64,000 bases of DNA from Roseomonas acroporae (GCF_023223525.1 NZ_JALPRX010000026.1:1-64000), one strand, 5' to 3'; numbered from the stretch's first letter, positions 17,442 to 25,933 are shown. The notes: generated by a model not told the origin, from the sequence alone. A program made the numbers and translations.

Positions 17442-18029
17442 GCCGAGGCTCCATGGATGCGGTGGATGGGGGGGAGGGCCGCGGGGTGCGCGGCCGGTGG
17501 GACCAGGGCATCGCCCCGGCCCGAAAGGGCGGCCCGCCGTGACGCCGACGAACACGGCGGGCCGGTCGATCCGTGCGCCCTCTCCTCGCCCGAGGCGCGG
17601 CAGAGCCGCAGCAGCCCGGGGGATACCGCTCGCCGGATCGGACCTGATCGGGTGCCCGCGGCGGCAGCCGTTCCGGCTGCTCAGGGTGCGGACACGCGAG
17701 GTGCGGACAGTGCGGACTGTCCGCGGCATTTCGACTGTTGCTGCGGACAACTGTCCGCACCACTAATGGCTGTGAACCTTGGTTCGTGTCGGAGGAACGT
17801 CAGCGTTCTATTCGGAAAAATACTCGATTAATCGGCGATTCGATCAGAATTCAGAGATCGTTCCATACAACCAAAAGGAGAGCCGTCCATGCCTCGCGGG
17901 CGGGTGCGGACAGTGCGGACACGGGTGCGGACAGCATTTCGAGGGCCATAGCTGGGGGAGGGGCGGGCTCGGAAATGCCCCGCGCTTCCGCATCCCCCAG
18001 GAAGGACCCAAGCGCTCTGGGGTGGCCGG
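17442..18029. other. 588-bp gene-free stretch with clustered TGCGGACA motifs
   Basis: No convincing gene was found. The stretch carries at least seven exact TGCGGACA copies on both strands (17687-17933), including the 18-bp palindrome TGCGGACAACTGTCCGCA (17742-17759), and a noticeably AT-richer island at about 17771-17885. A 20-codon plus-strand frame at 17889-17951 has an AAGGAG site but encodes only Arg/Val/Thr repeats. Confidence 0.6.
17687..17933. repeat. cluster of TGCGGACA motifs (iteron- or operator-like)
   Basis: Exact copies occur at 17687, 17702, 17742, 17905, 17914 and 17926 on the plus strand and at 17752-17759 on the minus strand, with near copies at 17711 and 17718. Two are arranged as the perfect palindrome at 17742-17759. 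Spacings of 9, 12 and 15 bp and the location upstream of the tail operon suggest a multi-site binding region. Confidence 0.65.
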
Positions 18030-18506
18030 TCAGGCGGCCCAGAGGAGGGTCAGCGCCATGGTCACGTCGCCTTCGCGGAGGCCGACCCGGTAGTCCGGGC
18101 ACACCAGCCGGTCGGCGTGGTCCTCGACCCCCTGGCGCCAGTCATCGAGCACCACGTACCGGCTCACCTCGTGCGCCCGCAGCCACCGCGTGATCTCCTC
18201 GCCGCGCGTCGGGCCGTCTTCGTCGGTGCGCCAGTCCGGATGGAACGGCCCGGCGACGCCGGCGGCGGCGAGCTGCGGCCGCCAACTGCTCGACACGACG
18301 AGCTGGGCTCGCGTCCTGCAGCTCAGGTCGTTCAGCCTGGCGATGGCATCGGCTTGCAGGATGCGCGGCGGCTTCGGCCGCTGGGGCTGGTGGTGGAGGT
18401 GGTGGTGGCCGCGGCGAGGGGTAGCGGGGTGCGGACTGGGGCGAAACGCTGATGCCGGGCGCACCGCGAGCACGCCGTCGATGTCGAGAAACAGGATCGT
18501 GGACAT
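18030..18506 (-). CDS. HAD-domain phage protein (polynucleotide-kinase/phosphatase-like)
   Basis: This 158-residue protein starts 'MSTILFLDIDGVLAVRP', a HAD motif I with nucleophile Asp, and contains 'AQLVVSSSWR' (motif II Ser) and 'RYVVLDDWRQG' (motif III/IV-like Asp pair). Small HAD proteins of this layout are common in phages and in RNA-repair modules. A His-rich insert (HHHLHHQPQ) follows motif I. The GGGGAAG ribosome site supports the start used here rather than the upstream ATG at 18533. The role in this element is unknown. Confidence 0.7.
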   Translation of the reverse strand: MSTILFLDIDGVLAVRPASAFRPSPHPATPRRGHHHLHHQPQRPKPPRILQADAIARLNDLSCRTRAQLVVSSSWRPQLAAAGVAGPFHPDWRTDEDGPTRGEEITRWLRAHEVSRYVVLDDWRQGVEDHADRLVCPDYRVGLREGDVTMALTLLWAA

Positions 18507-18529
18507 CGTCTTCCCCGCGCGAATGCTGT

Positions 18530-19147
18530 TCACGGCTTGGCCGTCGCCAGAGCCTTGGCCAGTGCGACCCGCATCTCTCGCGGAAAGGCCGCAGTCGCCA
18601 CTTCCTCCGCACGCGGCACGAAGCCGAGACGCGGGCGGTACTGCGCCACCGGCTCGAAGGACGCGAGAAGCTTCATCCGGCCGGGCGCGGCGCGCCGCTG
18701 CCCGTCCTTCGGCCGCTGCCAGATGCCGGCCATGCCCTTCACCTTGCCCACGAACACGTCCCTGCGGGCGATCGCGCGCTTGATCGCGCCCTTGGGCATG
18801 TTGCCGTAGGTGTTCAGCGTGATGCGGGCCGGCAGCACCAGCGCGCGCTTCGCCGGTAGGCGTGTGCCGCCCGTCTCCTGCAGGCCGAGATAGCTGGCCT
18901 GCTTGTCCTTCACGAACACCCTGGCTTCCAGCCGGTCCTTTCGGGCCGGCACGATCCCGATGCTGTTCAGCGTGAAGGGCGTCGGCCGGTCGAAAACCGA
19001 AGGCAGCTCCCGCCTCTCCTCGGCCTGTACGGCACGGGCCGTGGCATTCAGCGCGTTCGCGGTGGCGAATGGGATCTGCCGCCGCTGCACGTTGTCCAGG
19101 GTTCGCTCGAAGGAGCGGATGTCGGCACGGACATCGATCCGCAGCAT
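18530..19147 (-). CDS. phage tail/head-completion-like structural protein, unknown
   Basis: This 205-residue protein starts 'MLRIDVRADIRSFERTLDNVQ'. It is rich in basic residues and sits in the structural gene row between the serine recombinase side and the tail chaperone. The pattern resembles minor tail or neck proteins that connect head and tail ('FATANALNATARAVQ', then a central basic region), but I cannot assign a named family with certainty. The gene is followed by the HAD gene and preceded by a 2-bp gap to the next small gene, so it is in an operon. Confidence 0.65.
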   Translation of the reverse strand: MLRIDVRADIRSFERTLDNVQRRQIPFATANALNATARAVQAEERRELPSVFDRPTPFTLNSIGIVPARKDRLEARVFVKDKQASYLGLQETGGTRLPAKRALVLPARITLNTYGNMPKGAIKRAIARRDVFVGKVKGMAGIWQRPKDGQRRAAPGRMKLLASFEPVAQYRPRLGFVPRAEEVATAAFPREMRVALAKALATAKP

Positions 19148-19149
19148 GC

Positions 19150-19407
19150 TCAGTGCAGCACCGCCGGAGCCTGAACCGTCGGTTCGTCCTCCAGCTCGCC
19201 AGCCATGTGGGCGGCGATCACGGCCTCGGCGTCGCGCATCAGGCCCTCCGCGAACTCATCCACGATCGTGCTCATCAGGCCTGAAAACCAGAAGACACGG
19301 ACCAGGCCGAGGTTGAGCTGGCGCACCTTGCGCGCGCCTTCGCGCGGCTCCGGCGAGTGGTAGCCGATGCCGCAACGGCAGAACTCGGCCAGAATGGTGA
19401 AGGCCAT
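19150..19407 (-). CDS. small phage protein, unknown
   Basis: This 85-residue protein begins 'MAFTILAEFCRCGIGYHSPEP' and has a well-placed AGGAG site upstream. It lies 2 bp upstream of the structural gene at 18530-19147 and is probably co-translated. An acidic C-terminal half ('MRDAEAVIAAHMAGELEDEP') and three early Cys/His residues are the only features. No function is assigned. Confidence 0.6.
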   Translation of the reverse strand: MAFTILAEFCRCGIGYHSPEPREGARKVRQLNLGLVRVFWFSGLMSTIVDEFAEGLMRDAEAVIAAHMAGELEDEPTVQAPAVLH

Positions 19408-19435
19408 GACGGCTCCTCGCGAATGAGGGACAGGT

Positions 19436-20155
19436 TCACCGGCCCGAGGCGCGGGCCAGTACCCGGCTGACTTGGCTGTGGCCCCACTCGGTGCCGCCCG
19501 AAGCGGTCCGGATGCCACGTGCTTGCAGGGCAGCAGCGATGTCGGTGAGGCTCTCGCAGCCGGCTGCGCGTGCCGCCTCGATGAAGGGCAGCACGGCGGC
19601 AGCATGCCGACACGACCGTGAAGTGCGGACCTCGCCGGCTCGGCGCGCTGCCGTCGCGTCGCCGGCGCGCAGGCGTGGGTTGCCCAGCTTCACCCCACGC
19701 ACCTTCGCCGCGGCCAGCGCTGCCTTGGTACGGGCCGAGATCATCTCGCGCTCGTGCTCGGCGACGGCGGCCAGGATGTGGATGGTCAGGCGGGTGGCGT
19801 GGGGGTTGTCGCAGGCCACAAAGGCGACGCCCGAGTCCATCAATGCCGAGATGAAGGCGACGTTGCGCGCCAGCCGATCCAGCTTGGCGATCACCAGCGT
19901 GGCCTGCTGCGCCTTGGCCGAGGCGATCGCTGCGGCGATCTGGGGCCGGTCGTTGCGCTTGCCGCTCTCCACCTCGGTGAAGGCGGCGAGGATCAGCCCG
20001 CCCGAGCCCCGAACGTGCCGCTCGACCGCCTCTCGCTGGGCTTCCAGGCCGAGCCCGGATTGGCCCTGCTTGTCGGTAGAGACGCGGTAGTAGGCGACGA
20101 AGCCCGGTGCGCCCTGCGCGGCGCTGACGGGCCGGATTTTGGCTTTCCGACCCAT
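19436..20155 (-). CDS. serine recombinase (resolvase/invertase family)
   Basis: This 239-residue protein has the resolvase catalytic domain: 'VAYYRVSTDKQGQSGLGLEAQ' with the catalytic Ser near residue 26, 'LVIAKLDRLARNVAFI' and 'HILAAVAEHEREMISARTKAAL' (the long E helix), then a C-terminal recombinase helix-turn-helix ('LTDIAAALQARGIRTASGG'). Such proteins resolve or invert DNA between short sites. It sits inside the structural row of the element, between the head protease and a tail gene, where terminase and capsid genes would be expected. Confidence 0.9.
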   Translation of the reverse strand: MGRKAKIRPVSAAQGAPGFVAYYRVSTDKQGQSGLGLEAQREAVERHVRGSGGLILAAFTEVESGKRNDRPQIAAAIASAKAQQATLVIAKLDRLARNVAFISALMDSGVAFVACDNPHATRLTIHILAAVAEHEREMISARTKAALAAAKVRGVKLGNPRLRAGDATAARRAGEVRTSRSCRHAAAVLPFIEAARAAGCESLTDIAAALQARGIRTASGGTEWGHSQVSRVLARASGR

Positions 20156-20578
20156 TCAGGCGGCCGGGCGCGCCGGATCGGTGCAGCGCATTTCCAAACG
20201 CTCGTATGACGAAATGCGCGGGATATTCGGCGCGTCATCACGGCGCATGGGCGCGGGCGCACCGCGTCGGGCCGGGGCGCGGAGCGTCCGGATGAAGATA
20301 GCGGGCATGTCGGGTTGTCCGGAATGGCGGCCGAGCCGCCGATGGGAGAAAGGGCGCCCTCCCACGGCATGGACCGTGGGAGGGCGCCATGCGGCCTCGC
20401 GGGATCTCTTCCCCCGGAGGACCGGCGGGGACCGGAGCCCGCGCCGCCGGTCAGCCGCGCCCGCTGCCCTTGGAGGCAGCGGCGTCGCACCCCGGGCGCC
20501 ATGCAGCGGCAACGCCGGGGTGCTACACGGCCTCGCGCCAGCGAGCGCGGAAGTGCAGCCGTGATTCCTGGGGAGCGG
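20156..20578. other. gene-free stretch with terminator hairpin
   Basis: These 423 bp lie between the head protease and the serine recombinase. The only clear structure is the perfect 15-bp hairpin at 20353-20388; the other open frames are unsupported. Confidence 0.55.
20353..20388 (-). terminator. 15-bp perfect hairpin after head protease gene
   Basis: Arms 20353-20367 and 20374-20388 pair without mismatch around a 6-nt loop. On the minus strand, the sequence after the stem starts CTTTCTC, a weak T-rich run. It separates the protease transcription unit from the recombinase gene. Confidence 0.6.
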
Positions 20579-21424
20579 CTACCGGCGAAGCGCCGGCGTG
20601 TCCGCCCCGATCTGGTCGAGGAGCGCCAGGAAGGCGGCGTCGCGCGACGCCACCTCGTCCGCCAGGCCGGCAGCGACGCCGGCCGGGCCGAGGAAGGTGC
20701 CCGCCTCCATGGCGCGGACCCTGCTGGCCGCGAGGCGCCGGTTGCGCGCCACCGTGTCGGTGAACAGGTCGCCGAGCTGGTCGATGTCGGCCTGCATCCG
20801 GGCCTCCGCCGCGCTGCTCAGCGGCTTGACGTCGGACAGGTCGTCCTTCCGGGCGCCGTACTTGATCGTCGTCACCGTCACGCCGCCGGCGTCCAGGGCG
20901 CGGCTGATGTCGACGTGCATGGTGATGACGCCGATCGAGCCCGTGCCGCCGGTGCGCGGCACGGCGATGCGGTCGCAGGCCGAGGCAAGCCAGTAGGCCG
21001 CCGAGTAGGCAGCTTCGTCGAGGATGGCCCAGACCGGCTTCGTGCCGCGTGCCGCGAAGATCACGTCGGCCAGGTCGGCGAGGCCGGCCACCTCGCCGCC
21101 GGGACTGTCGAGGTGCAGCACGATGGCGCGGCACTCCGGATCGCCCAGCGCACCGAGGAAGCCCGACCGGATCGCGTCGTAGCTGGTCTCGTCGTACCAG
21201 CACCAGGGGCGGCTGGTGAGGATGCCCCGCACCGGGATTACGGCGATCGGCCCGGCCATGGCGTAGGGCGGCCGCCGCGCGCCGTCCGGCGCCCCCAGGC
21301 CGAGATGGGCGCTGGGGTCACCCTGGCCGCGGAGGATCTGCATCAGCAGGCCGGCGCGATCGGGTTGCAGCGCGAGGGGCTGGTTGAAGAACCGCTGCGA
21401 GGCGGGATGCAGGCCGTGTTGCAT
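20579..21424 (-). CDS. S49-family (SppA-like) phage capsid maturation protease
   Basis: This 281-residue serine protease of the SppA/protease C family cleaves scaffold and capsid proteins during head assembly. The oxyanion loop 'LHLDSPGGEVAG' (near residue 105) and the catalytic Ser in 'AYSAAYWLASACD' with 'TGGTGSIGVI' after it are present, as is the later Lys region. It opens with 'HPASQRFFNQPLALQPD', common in prophage versions. The usual partner genes (portal before, capsid after) are absent from the neighbourhood; two unassigned genes lie upstream. Confidence 0.87.
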   Translation of the reverse strand: MQHGLHPASQRFFNQPLALQPDRAGLLMQILRGQGDPSAHLGLGAPDGARRPPYAMAGPIAVIPVRGILTSRPWCWYDETSYDAIRSGFLGALGDPECRAIVLHLDSPGGEVAGLADLADVIFAARGTKPVWAILDEAAYSAAYWLASACDRIAVPRTGGTGSIGVITMHVDISRALDAGGVTVTTIKYGARKDDLSDVKPLSSAAEARMQADIDQLGDLFTDTVARNRRLAASRVRAMEAGTFLGPAGVAAGLADEVASRDAAFLALLDQIGADTPALRR

Positions 21425-21440
21425 GGTGCCTCCGGCGGCA

Positions 21441-22112
21441 TCAGAGCATGTAGGCGTCGCGCTCGCCCCCCGAAGGCGGCGGAGGCGGCATGGCCACCGG
21501 GGCGGTGCCGGGCTTCAGCGACGGCAACGCGACGGTCAGGGCGAAGCTTCGGCCGTACTGTTCCCGCATGAACGCGCGGGGGCGTGGCGGCGGCGGCGGC
21601 GCTCTGGTGGGAGGCGGTTCCACGTAGCCAGGATGACGCCGCAGGGCGGACCAGGCCTCGACGGCGGCCGCCTGCGCCTGCTCCGCCTCCCGCTCCAGCC
21701 GAATGCCCTCGGCGATCGCCTCGGCGTGCTTCAAGTACTCGGCCTCGACCCAGAGACGGAAGCGCTCCTCCGCCGCCCTGGCGGTGGTGGTGAGCCGCTG
21801 GGCATGTGCGGCGGCGGCGCGCGCATATGCGGCCTCAAGGTCCTGCTGCAGCTCGGACAGCCCGGCGGCGAGCTGCTCGGCCAGGATGTGGGCGAGCCGC
21901 TCGCCCCTCTCGCCGGCCTCGATCTGCTCGGCCGTGCCGTCGCGCACCAGCGCGCTCCTGGCAGCCTGCAGCTCCGCGATCCGGACTGCATTCCACTCGG
22001 CGGCATCCTGCACGCGCTTCAGGGCTGCGGAGACGCCGGCAACGGAGCCGTCGTGCTGGCGGAGCTGCTGGACGGTCGGCGGTGCGGTGGTCGGGGTGGA
22101 AGAGGCGGGCAT
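21441..22112 (-). CDS. phage protein with long coiled-coil, unknown
   Basis: This 223-residue protein starts 'MPASSTPTTAPPTVQQLRQHDG' with GGAG upstream. Residues about 20-150 form an almost unbroken Ala/Glu/Arg-rich helix, consistent with a coiled coil, followed by a Pro-rich segment ('PPPTRAPPPPPRPR') and a short C-terminus. Position just before the head protease suggests a scaffold or connector role, but this is only inference. Confidence 0.62.
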   Translation of the reverse strand: MPASSTPTTAPPTVQQLRQHDGSVAGVSAALKRVQDAAEWNAVRIAELQAARSALVRDGTAEQIEAGERGERLAHILAEQLAAGLSELQQDLEAAYARAAAAHAQRLTTTARAAEERFRLWVEAEYLKHAEAIAEGIRLEREAEQAQAAAVEAWSALRRHPGYVEPPPTRAPPPPPRPRAFMREQYGRSFALTVALPSLKPGTAPVAMPPPPPSGGERDAYML

Positions 22113-22137
22113 GTCGGGCTCCGTGGGGCCGCAGGGT

Positions 22138-22656
22138 TCAGCCTTCACCGCGCGCCTTCTTCGCGGAGGCGATGATGCTGGCGGCGAGGCCGGTGGAAGG
22201 CGGCGGCGGCGCTTCGCCGCGGGCCATGCGGTCGGACGCAAGGATGCGCTCTGCCAGCGGGCGCTTCGTCGCTGGCGACGGCGCATGGCTCGACGCGGCG
22301 GCGGACATCAGGGCGATTGCCGCACGTGCCGGCATGGTGGTCTCGAAGGCGAGGTGCATGGCGCCATCGAAATTCGCCGCTGCGAGCGGGCTGCGGAAGA
22401 TCGCGGCACAACGCGCACGTTCGCGTCGGCGCGCGGCTCGCGCCGCATCGCCTTCCCTCTCCTCCTCGTCGTCCGCATCGTCCTGGTCTTCGTCGTCGCC
22501 CTTCTGCTTGGCGCGGCGCTTCACCTTGCGAGTGGTCTCGCCGTCTTCGTCGTCGGGCTTCTTCGGCGGGTCGCGCTTGTCTTCCTCCTCGGCGCGCTTG
22601 GCGCTGCGCCTGAGCGGCTGGCTGGCGAACAGGCGTGCGAGCGGGTTCAGGGACAT
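22138..22656 (-). CDS. phage protein resembling the C-terminal tail of capsid proteases
   Basis: This 172-residue protein starts 'MSLNPLARLFASQPLRR'. A highly charged Asp/Glu/Lys/Arg region spans about residues 20-75, followed by 'RARCAAIFRSPLAAANFDGAMHL' (given here in part) and 'AFETTMPARAAIALMSAA', a pattern I associate with the C-terminal extension of prophage S49/ClpP-type proteases. Here it is a separate gene, with another gene between it and the protease at 20579-21424. It is the first gene after the terminator at 22833-22870. Confidence 0.6.
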   Translation of the reverse strand: MSLNPLARLFASQPLRRSAKRAEEEDKRDPPKKPDDEDGETTRKVKRRAKQKGDDEDQDDADDEEEREGDAARAARRRERARCAAIFRSPLAAANFDGAMHLAFETTMPARAAIALMSAAASSHAPSPATKRPLAERILASDRMARGEAPPPPSTGLAASIIASAKKARGEG

Positions 22657-22832
22657 GGTGCTGCTCGAGGTTCGATGAGGTTGATCGCGGTGATGAGGCC
22701 GAACGCGTCCGCGCCAGCCGTTCACCCGATTGTCGGACTGCGCGGATGCAGGCGCACGTCGAGCTGGTGGGGGCGATGGAGGCGTCGGGATGGAGGACCG
22801 ACGCCGCAAGGTCTTCATCCCGAGGGGGGGCG

Positions 22833-22870
22833 AAAACGCAAAACGCCCGGGCCTTGGCAGGCTCCGGGCG
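22833..22870 (-). terminator. Rho-independent terminator of replication module
   Basis: On the minus strand, CGCCCGG and CCGGGCG (22844-22870) pair, with a nested GCCT/AGGC stem and a following TTTTGCGTTTT run. It follows the gene at 22918-23298 and separates the replication genes from the head genes. Confidence 0.75.
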
Positions 22871-22917
22871 CAGCTATCGCGGGAAGGCGACCTTTTTGAT
22901 CTGCGCAGGTTGCGATG

Positions 22918-23298
22918 TCAAGCGGATCGTGCGTCCGGCGGTCCCTCTCCGGCCACCTCCGCGAAGCAGGCGATGGGCTCGTTCGGGTGCTCCAGGCGCC
23001 AGCGGGTCAGCACGTCGGCATAGGCTCGGGCCTCCGCCTGGTGGCGCCGCAGCCCGGCATCGAATTCCAGGATCGCGGCGCGCTCCTCGAAGCGGTCCTG
23101 CCAAGCCAGCGCGTCGACAGCCCGCAACTCGGCGGTCAGGGCCTCCCTATGCCCCCGAAGATAGGCGAGAAGGTCCACCGACGGATCGGCAGTCGCTTCC
23201 CATCGTATGCGCCCATTCGACAACCATAAGTATATGCCTGCTTCCATGGCCCGGGCGAGGAGGGGGAAAGCCGACAGGCTCACAGATCCCCCCTCCAT
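22918..23298 (-). CDS. small phage protein with TubC-docking-like N-terminus
   Basis: This 126-residue protein overlaps the 3' end of the DUF3631 gene by 19 bases. The segment 'AGIYLWLSNGRIRWEATAD' followed by 'LLAYLRGHREALTAEL' resembles the TubC N-terminal docking fold that often follows primase or helicase genes in alphaproteobacterial prophages. The C-terminal half is helical and charged. It is the last gene of the replication module, before a terminator. The function is unknown. Confidence 0.62.
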   Translation of the reverse strand: MEGGSVSLSAFPLLARAMEAGIYLWLSNGRIRWEATADPSVDLLAYLRGHREALTAELRAVDALAWQDRFEERAAILEFDAGLRRHQAEARAYADVLTRWRLEHPNEPIACFAEVAGEGPPDARSA

Positions 23299-24788
23299 AT
23301 TCCATTCCCGCTAGACCCCCCCTTTTGAACCGTAACACCGTCACAATGCAGATTAATACTAGGGTTTTCCTGAAATTCGGACCCGTCACACCCCTCCTGT
23401 GTGACGGGTCCGAATTTGGAAAAGTTCCCTGTATTTTTCAGGGTTGTGACGGTGTTACGGTTCAGAACGGGGGGTGAGGCGGAAACAGGTGTAAGATACC
23501 TCTCCCAAGCCTCCTGGAAGGTCTCCTTGTAGTACCCCTTGGCCGTCTCGTTACCCAATCGTACGGTGCTGGGTCGGACGCCGAAGGGCTTCAATGCTCG
23601 CGCAAGTTGCACCACGGTCATGGGTTTGCCGTGCTTCCATTCTGGCCACGGACGCTCCTCCAGCTTGCCCAGCCGCTCGCAGAGGTCCTGGCTGGCGATC
23701 ACCAGGGCGGAGAGTCCCCCAAAGATCAGCTTGATGTCCGCGAGCAGCAACGCACCCGTCTCCATGGTGCCTTCATCGTCGGCACGGCGCCCGAATACCT
23801 CCAGCAACGCGGCGCGCCCTCGCTGCGGCCAGTCGCCCCCTGCATCGTCGGCGATCGCCAGCAGCGGGATGGAGATGTCTCCCTCCCGGTCGCCGAGGGC
23901 ATCAGGGACTGCCGGGTTGGTCGGCAGATGCCCCGCCCGGTCCTGCGCCCAGCGCGCCAACTGGCGGGCCAGCACGGCGAGCCTCGCGCGCGCCCCAGGC
24001 GCGCGGAGCTTCGTCACGATCTCCGTCGCCGGCTTGCGCTGCAGCACGACCGGCACGGCACGGTCTTCCAACGTGCTCGGGAATTCGCCGATCGCTGCCA
24101 GTGCCATTGGGGCGAAGGTGGCGAAGCGCGTCGGTCGCAGATCCCCCTGCACCTCTACGATACGGATCACCTCGCCACTCTGCTCGAAGCCAGAATTCAT
24201 CACGCCCCGCAGCTCCTCGTTGTCGCCGAGGAAGGCGTCTGCCTCATCGATCAGGAGGGTGCAGGGCGAGAGCGCCTCCACGATGCGGAACACGCCGGAC
24301 GCAGAGATGTTGTCGGCCTTCAGTGGACGGCGCGACAGCATGCGCAGCACGTCGAGCAAGGTGGACTTGCCGCAGCGTTTCGCCGGGCTGCGAATACCGA
24401 GGCGCGGCGTGTGCTGGAACCTGTCATGCACCCAGGTGTGCGCTGCCCACAGTGCTGTGGCGACGCAGGCAGCATCGGTCATGACGACGTGTTTGCGTAT
24501 GGTGCTCGCGAGAACGGTTAGCAGCTCGGCTGCATTCACCGCGCGGTCCCACGGCTCGACGGCAGGCAGGTCCATGCCACGGCCCGCTGTCCGATCCTGT
24601 GGCTTCGATCGGATCGCTTCGACCTGCCGGTCAAGGGTGCCGACACGAATGCCGAGATGGGCGGCCGCGGCTTCCCTTTCGCGGTCATAGGCCAGCGGAT
24701 CCAGGGTAGCCAGCCGCGCAATCTCGGTTGCTTCTGCGGCGAGGTCGCGCGGGGGTGTGTCGTCCGGAAGCCGTTCCTGACCGCTCAT
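23280..24788 (-). CDS. DUF3631 replication ATPase (phage primase/helicase-associated)
   Basis: This 502-residue protein has a P-loop ('GIRSPAKRCGKSTLLDVL', near residue 125), a Walker B ('CTLLIDEADAFLGDNEELRG') and the DUF3631 C-terminal domain ('FGGRADDEG'-like region, 'PWPEWKHGKPMTVVQLAR', 'LARALKPFGVRPSTVRLG'). It is a presumed DNA replication helicase of prophages and plasmids. Its start overlaps the previous gene's stop by one base. The last 80 residues are repetitive ('NRNTVTTLKNTGNFSKFG') because they are encoded by a large nested inverted repeat (23326-23464). Confidence 0.82.
   Translation of the reverse strand: MSGQERLPDDTPPRDLAAEATEIARLATLDPLAYDREREAAAAHLGIRVGTLDRQVEAIRSKPQDRTAGRGMDLPAVEPWDRAVNAAELLTVLASTIRKHVVMTDAACVATALWAAHTWVHDRFQHTPRLGIRSPAKRCGKSTLLDVLRMLSRRPLKADNISASGVFRIVEALSPCTLLIDEADAFLGDNEELRGVMNSGFEQSGEVIRIVEVQGDLRPTRFATFAPMALAAIGEFPSTLEDRAVPVVLQRKPATEIVTKLRAPGARARLAVLARQLARWAQDRAGHLPTNPAVPDALGDREGDISIPLLAIADDAGGDWPQRGRAALLEVFGRRADDEGTMETGALLLADIKLIFGGLSALVIASQDLCERLGKLEERPWPEWKHGKPMTVVQLARALKPFGVRPSTVRLGNETAKGYYKETFQEAWERYLTPVSASPPVLNRNTVTTLKNTGNFSKFGPVTQEGCDGSEFQENPSINLHCDGVTVQKGGSSGNGIWRGDL
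23326..23464. repeat. 139-bp nested inverted repeat inside DUF3631 gene
   Basis: The outer arms 23326-23346 and 23444-23464 are exact 21-bp reverse complements, and the inner arms 23373-23391 and 23399-23417 are exact 19-bp reverse complements around a 7-nt loop. Beyond the outer arms, C-runs and G-runs also pair. Both arms contain versions of GTGACGG, so the structure looks built from one repeated unit. Confidence 0.85.
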
Positions 24789-25801
24789 CACGGCCTTCCC
24801 CCGACTGCCGGCAGGCCCGCATCGGGGCGATGCGTCACGGCCCAGCGTGCGATCGCCTCGCCCTCGCCCTTCGGCTTGCCGGCGCGCTGCAGGGCGCCGT
24901 CCACGGTGCCGATCACCTCGCCCTCGGTCAGCAGGCCGCCGTGCACCAGGCGCGCCAGCCCCCAGGCCTCGCGCACCGCGGTCGGGTGCCGGCTGTCCAC
25001 CGGCGCCGTGGCGATCGCCACCGCCGCCCGCGACAGCGCGGCGAGCGCGTAGCGGCTGCCGCTTTCCGCGGTCGGCCGCGGCGGCGGATCGCTCGGCGGA
25101 CGCGGCGCCAGCTCGGCCGGCGACGGCACCGCGACCATCGGCTCGCCGGGCATCACCACCAGGCGCTCCGGCAGCGGGTCGGCCATGCCGACGAACACCG
25201 GCGCCGCCGTGTAGATGATCTGCGCGGCGCGCAGCGTGGAGGGGTCGCAGGCCGGCTGGTCGCGCAGCCAGCGTTGGCACTCCGCCCCGGCCAGCGGCCG
25301 CGCCAGTCGGGCCCAGAGCCGCAGCCGCGCGCCCGGGCGGATCACGTGCGAGGCCGTGGCCGCCACTAGGCAGGCGGCCCGCTGGAACGCCGCCGGCAGC
25401 GCCCGCCGCGCGGCGGCGCCGCAGGCCTCGAGGTCGCAGGGATCGCAGCCGGCCGGCAGCGGCATGCCGTCGAGGTCGAGCGCGATCCAGGCGCGCGGCA
25501 CGTCACGCAGCGTCGGCGCCTCGCCGGTGGCGGCGTCGGGGTGCAGCAGCCGCCGCACGCCGCGGGTGCGCGCCGGATCGGCGATGGCGCCGCGCACGAT
25601 GGCGCTGTCCTGCCGGCCGGCAAGCGCGCGCAGCAGCTCGGCGAGCGCCGGCAGGTCCGGCACGGTGGCGGCGTGCAGGTCGAGCGTCTTGGCCAGGTCG
25701 TAGCCCTGCGCCGCGCCGTCGCGCCGGATCAGCTTGCACAGGCGCCGGCCGCGGGCGCGGACCACGGTCAGCCCCAGCGGGTCGGAGAAGGGTTCAGGCA
25801 T
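24788..25801 (-). CDS. phage primase-like / RepB-like replication protein, tentative
   Basis: This 337-residue protein starts 'MPEPFSDPLGLTVVRARGRR', preceded by a GAGG site; an in-frame ATG lies at 25825. The N-terminal half contains 'RAWIALDLDGMPLPAGCDPCD', with acidic residues resembling an archaeo-eukaryotic primase (prim-pol) active site, and 'CLVAATASHVIRPGARLRLW'. It is coupled (1-base overlap) to the DUF3631 ATPase, the usual partner of such primases. Assignment as primase is inference from partner and acidic motif. Confidence 0.6.
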   Translation of the reverse strand: MPEPFSDPLGLTVVRARGRRLCKLIRRDGAAQGYDLAKTLDLHAATVPDLPALAELLRALAGRQDSAIVRGAIADPARTRGVRRLLHPDAATGEAPTLRDVPRAWIALDLDGMPLPAGCDPCDLEACGAAARRALPAAFQRAACLVAATASHVIRPGARLRLWARLARPLAGAECQRWLRDQPACDPSTLRAAQIIYTAAPVFVGMADPLPERLVVMPGEPMVAVPSPAELAPRPPSDPPPRPTAESGSRYALAALSRAAVAIATAPVDSRHPTAVREAWGLARLVHGGLLTEGEVIGTVDGALQRAGKPKGEGEAIARWAVTHRPDAGLPAVGGRP

Positions 25802-25907
25802 GTGAGCCTCGAAGATCGAGGCCACGACGAAGCTGGCGTGCGCGCGGACGCTCGGCTAAACTCGGTGCGTTCCAAGCATCCCAGTAGCAGCGTGCGTTTT
25901 CCGCGAG

Positions 25908-25933
25908 CCCGCCGCTTCACCGCGGCGGGTTTT
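25908..25933 (+). terminator. plus-strand hairpin with T-run lacking an obvious upstream gene
   Basis: CCCGCCGC (25908-25915) pairs with GCGGCGGG (25922-25929), followed by TTTT. The T-run is on the plus strand, while all genes here run on the minus strand. Either it marks the end of a short plus-strand RNA starting at about 25802-25900, or the hairpin simply ends the minus-strand gene at 25939. Confidence 0.55.

Noticed and set aside
17889-17951. 20-codon plus-strand gene with an AAGGAG site
   Set aside because: It encodes only the translated motif repeats (Arg-Val-Arg-Thr), has no context on that strand, and is better explained as regulatory DNA.
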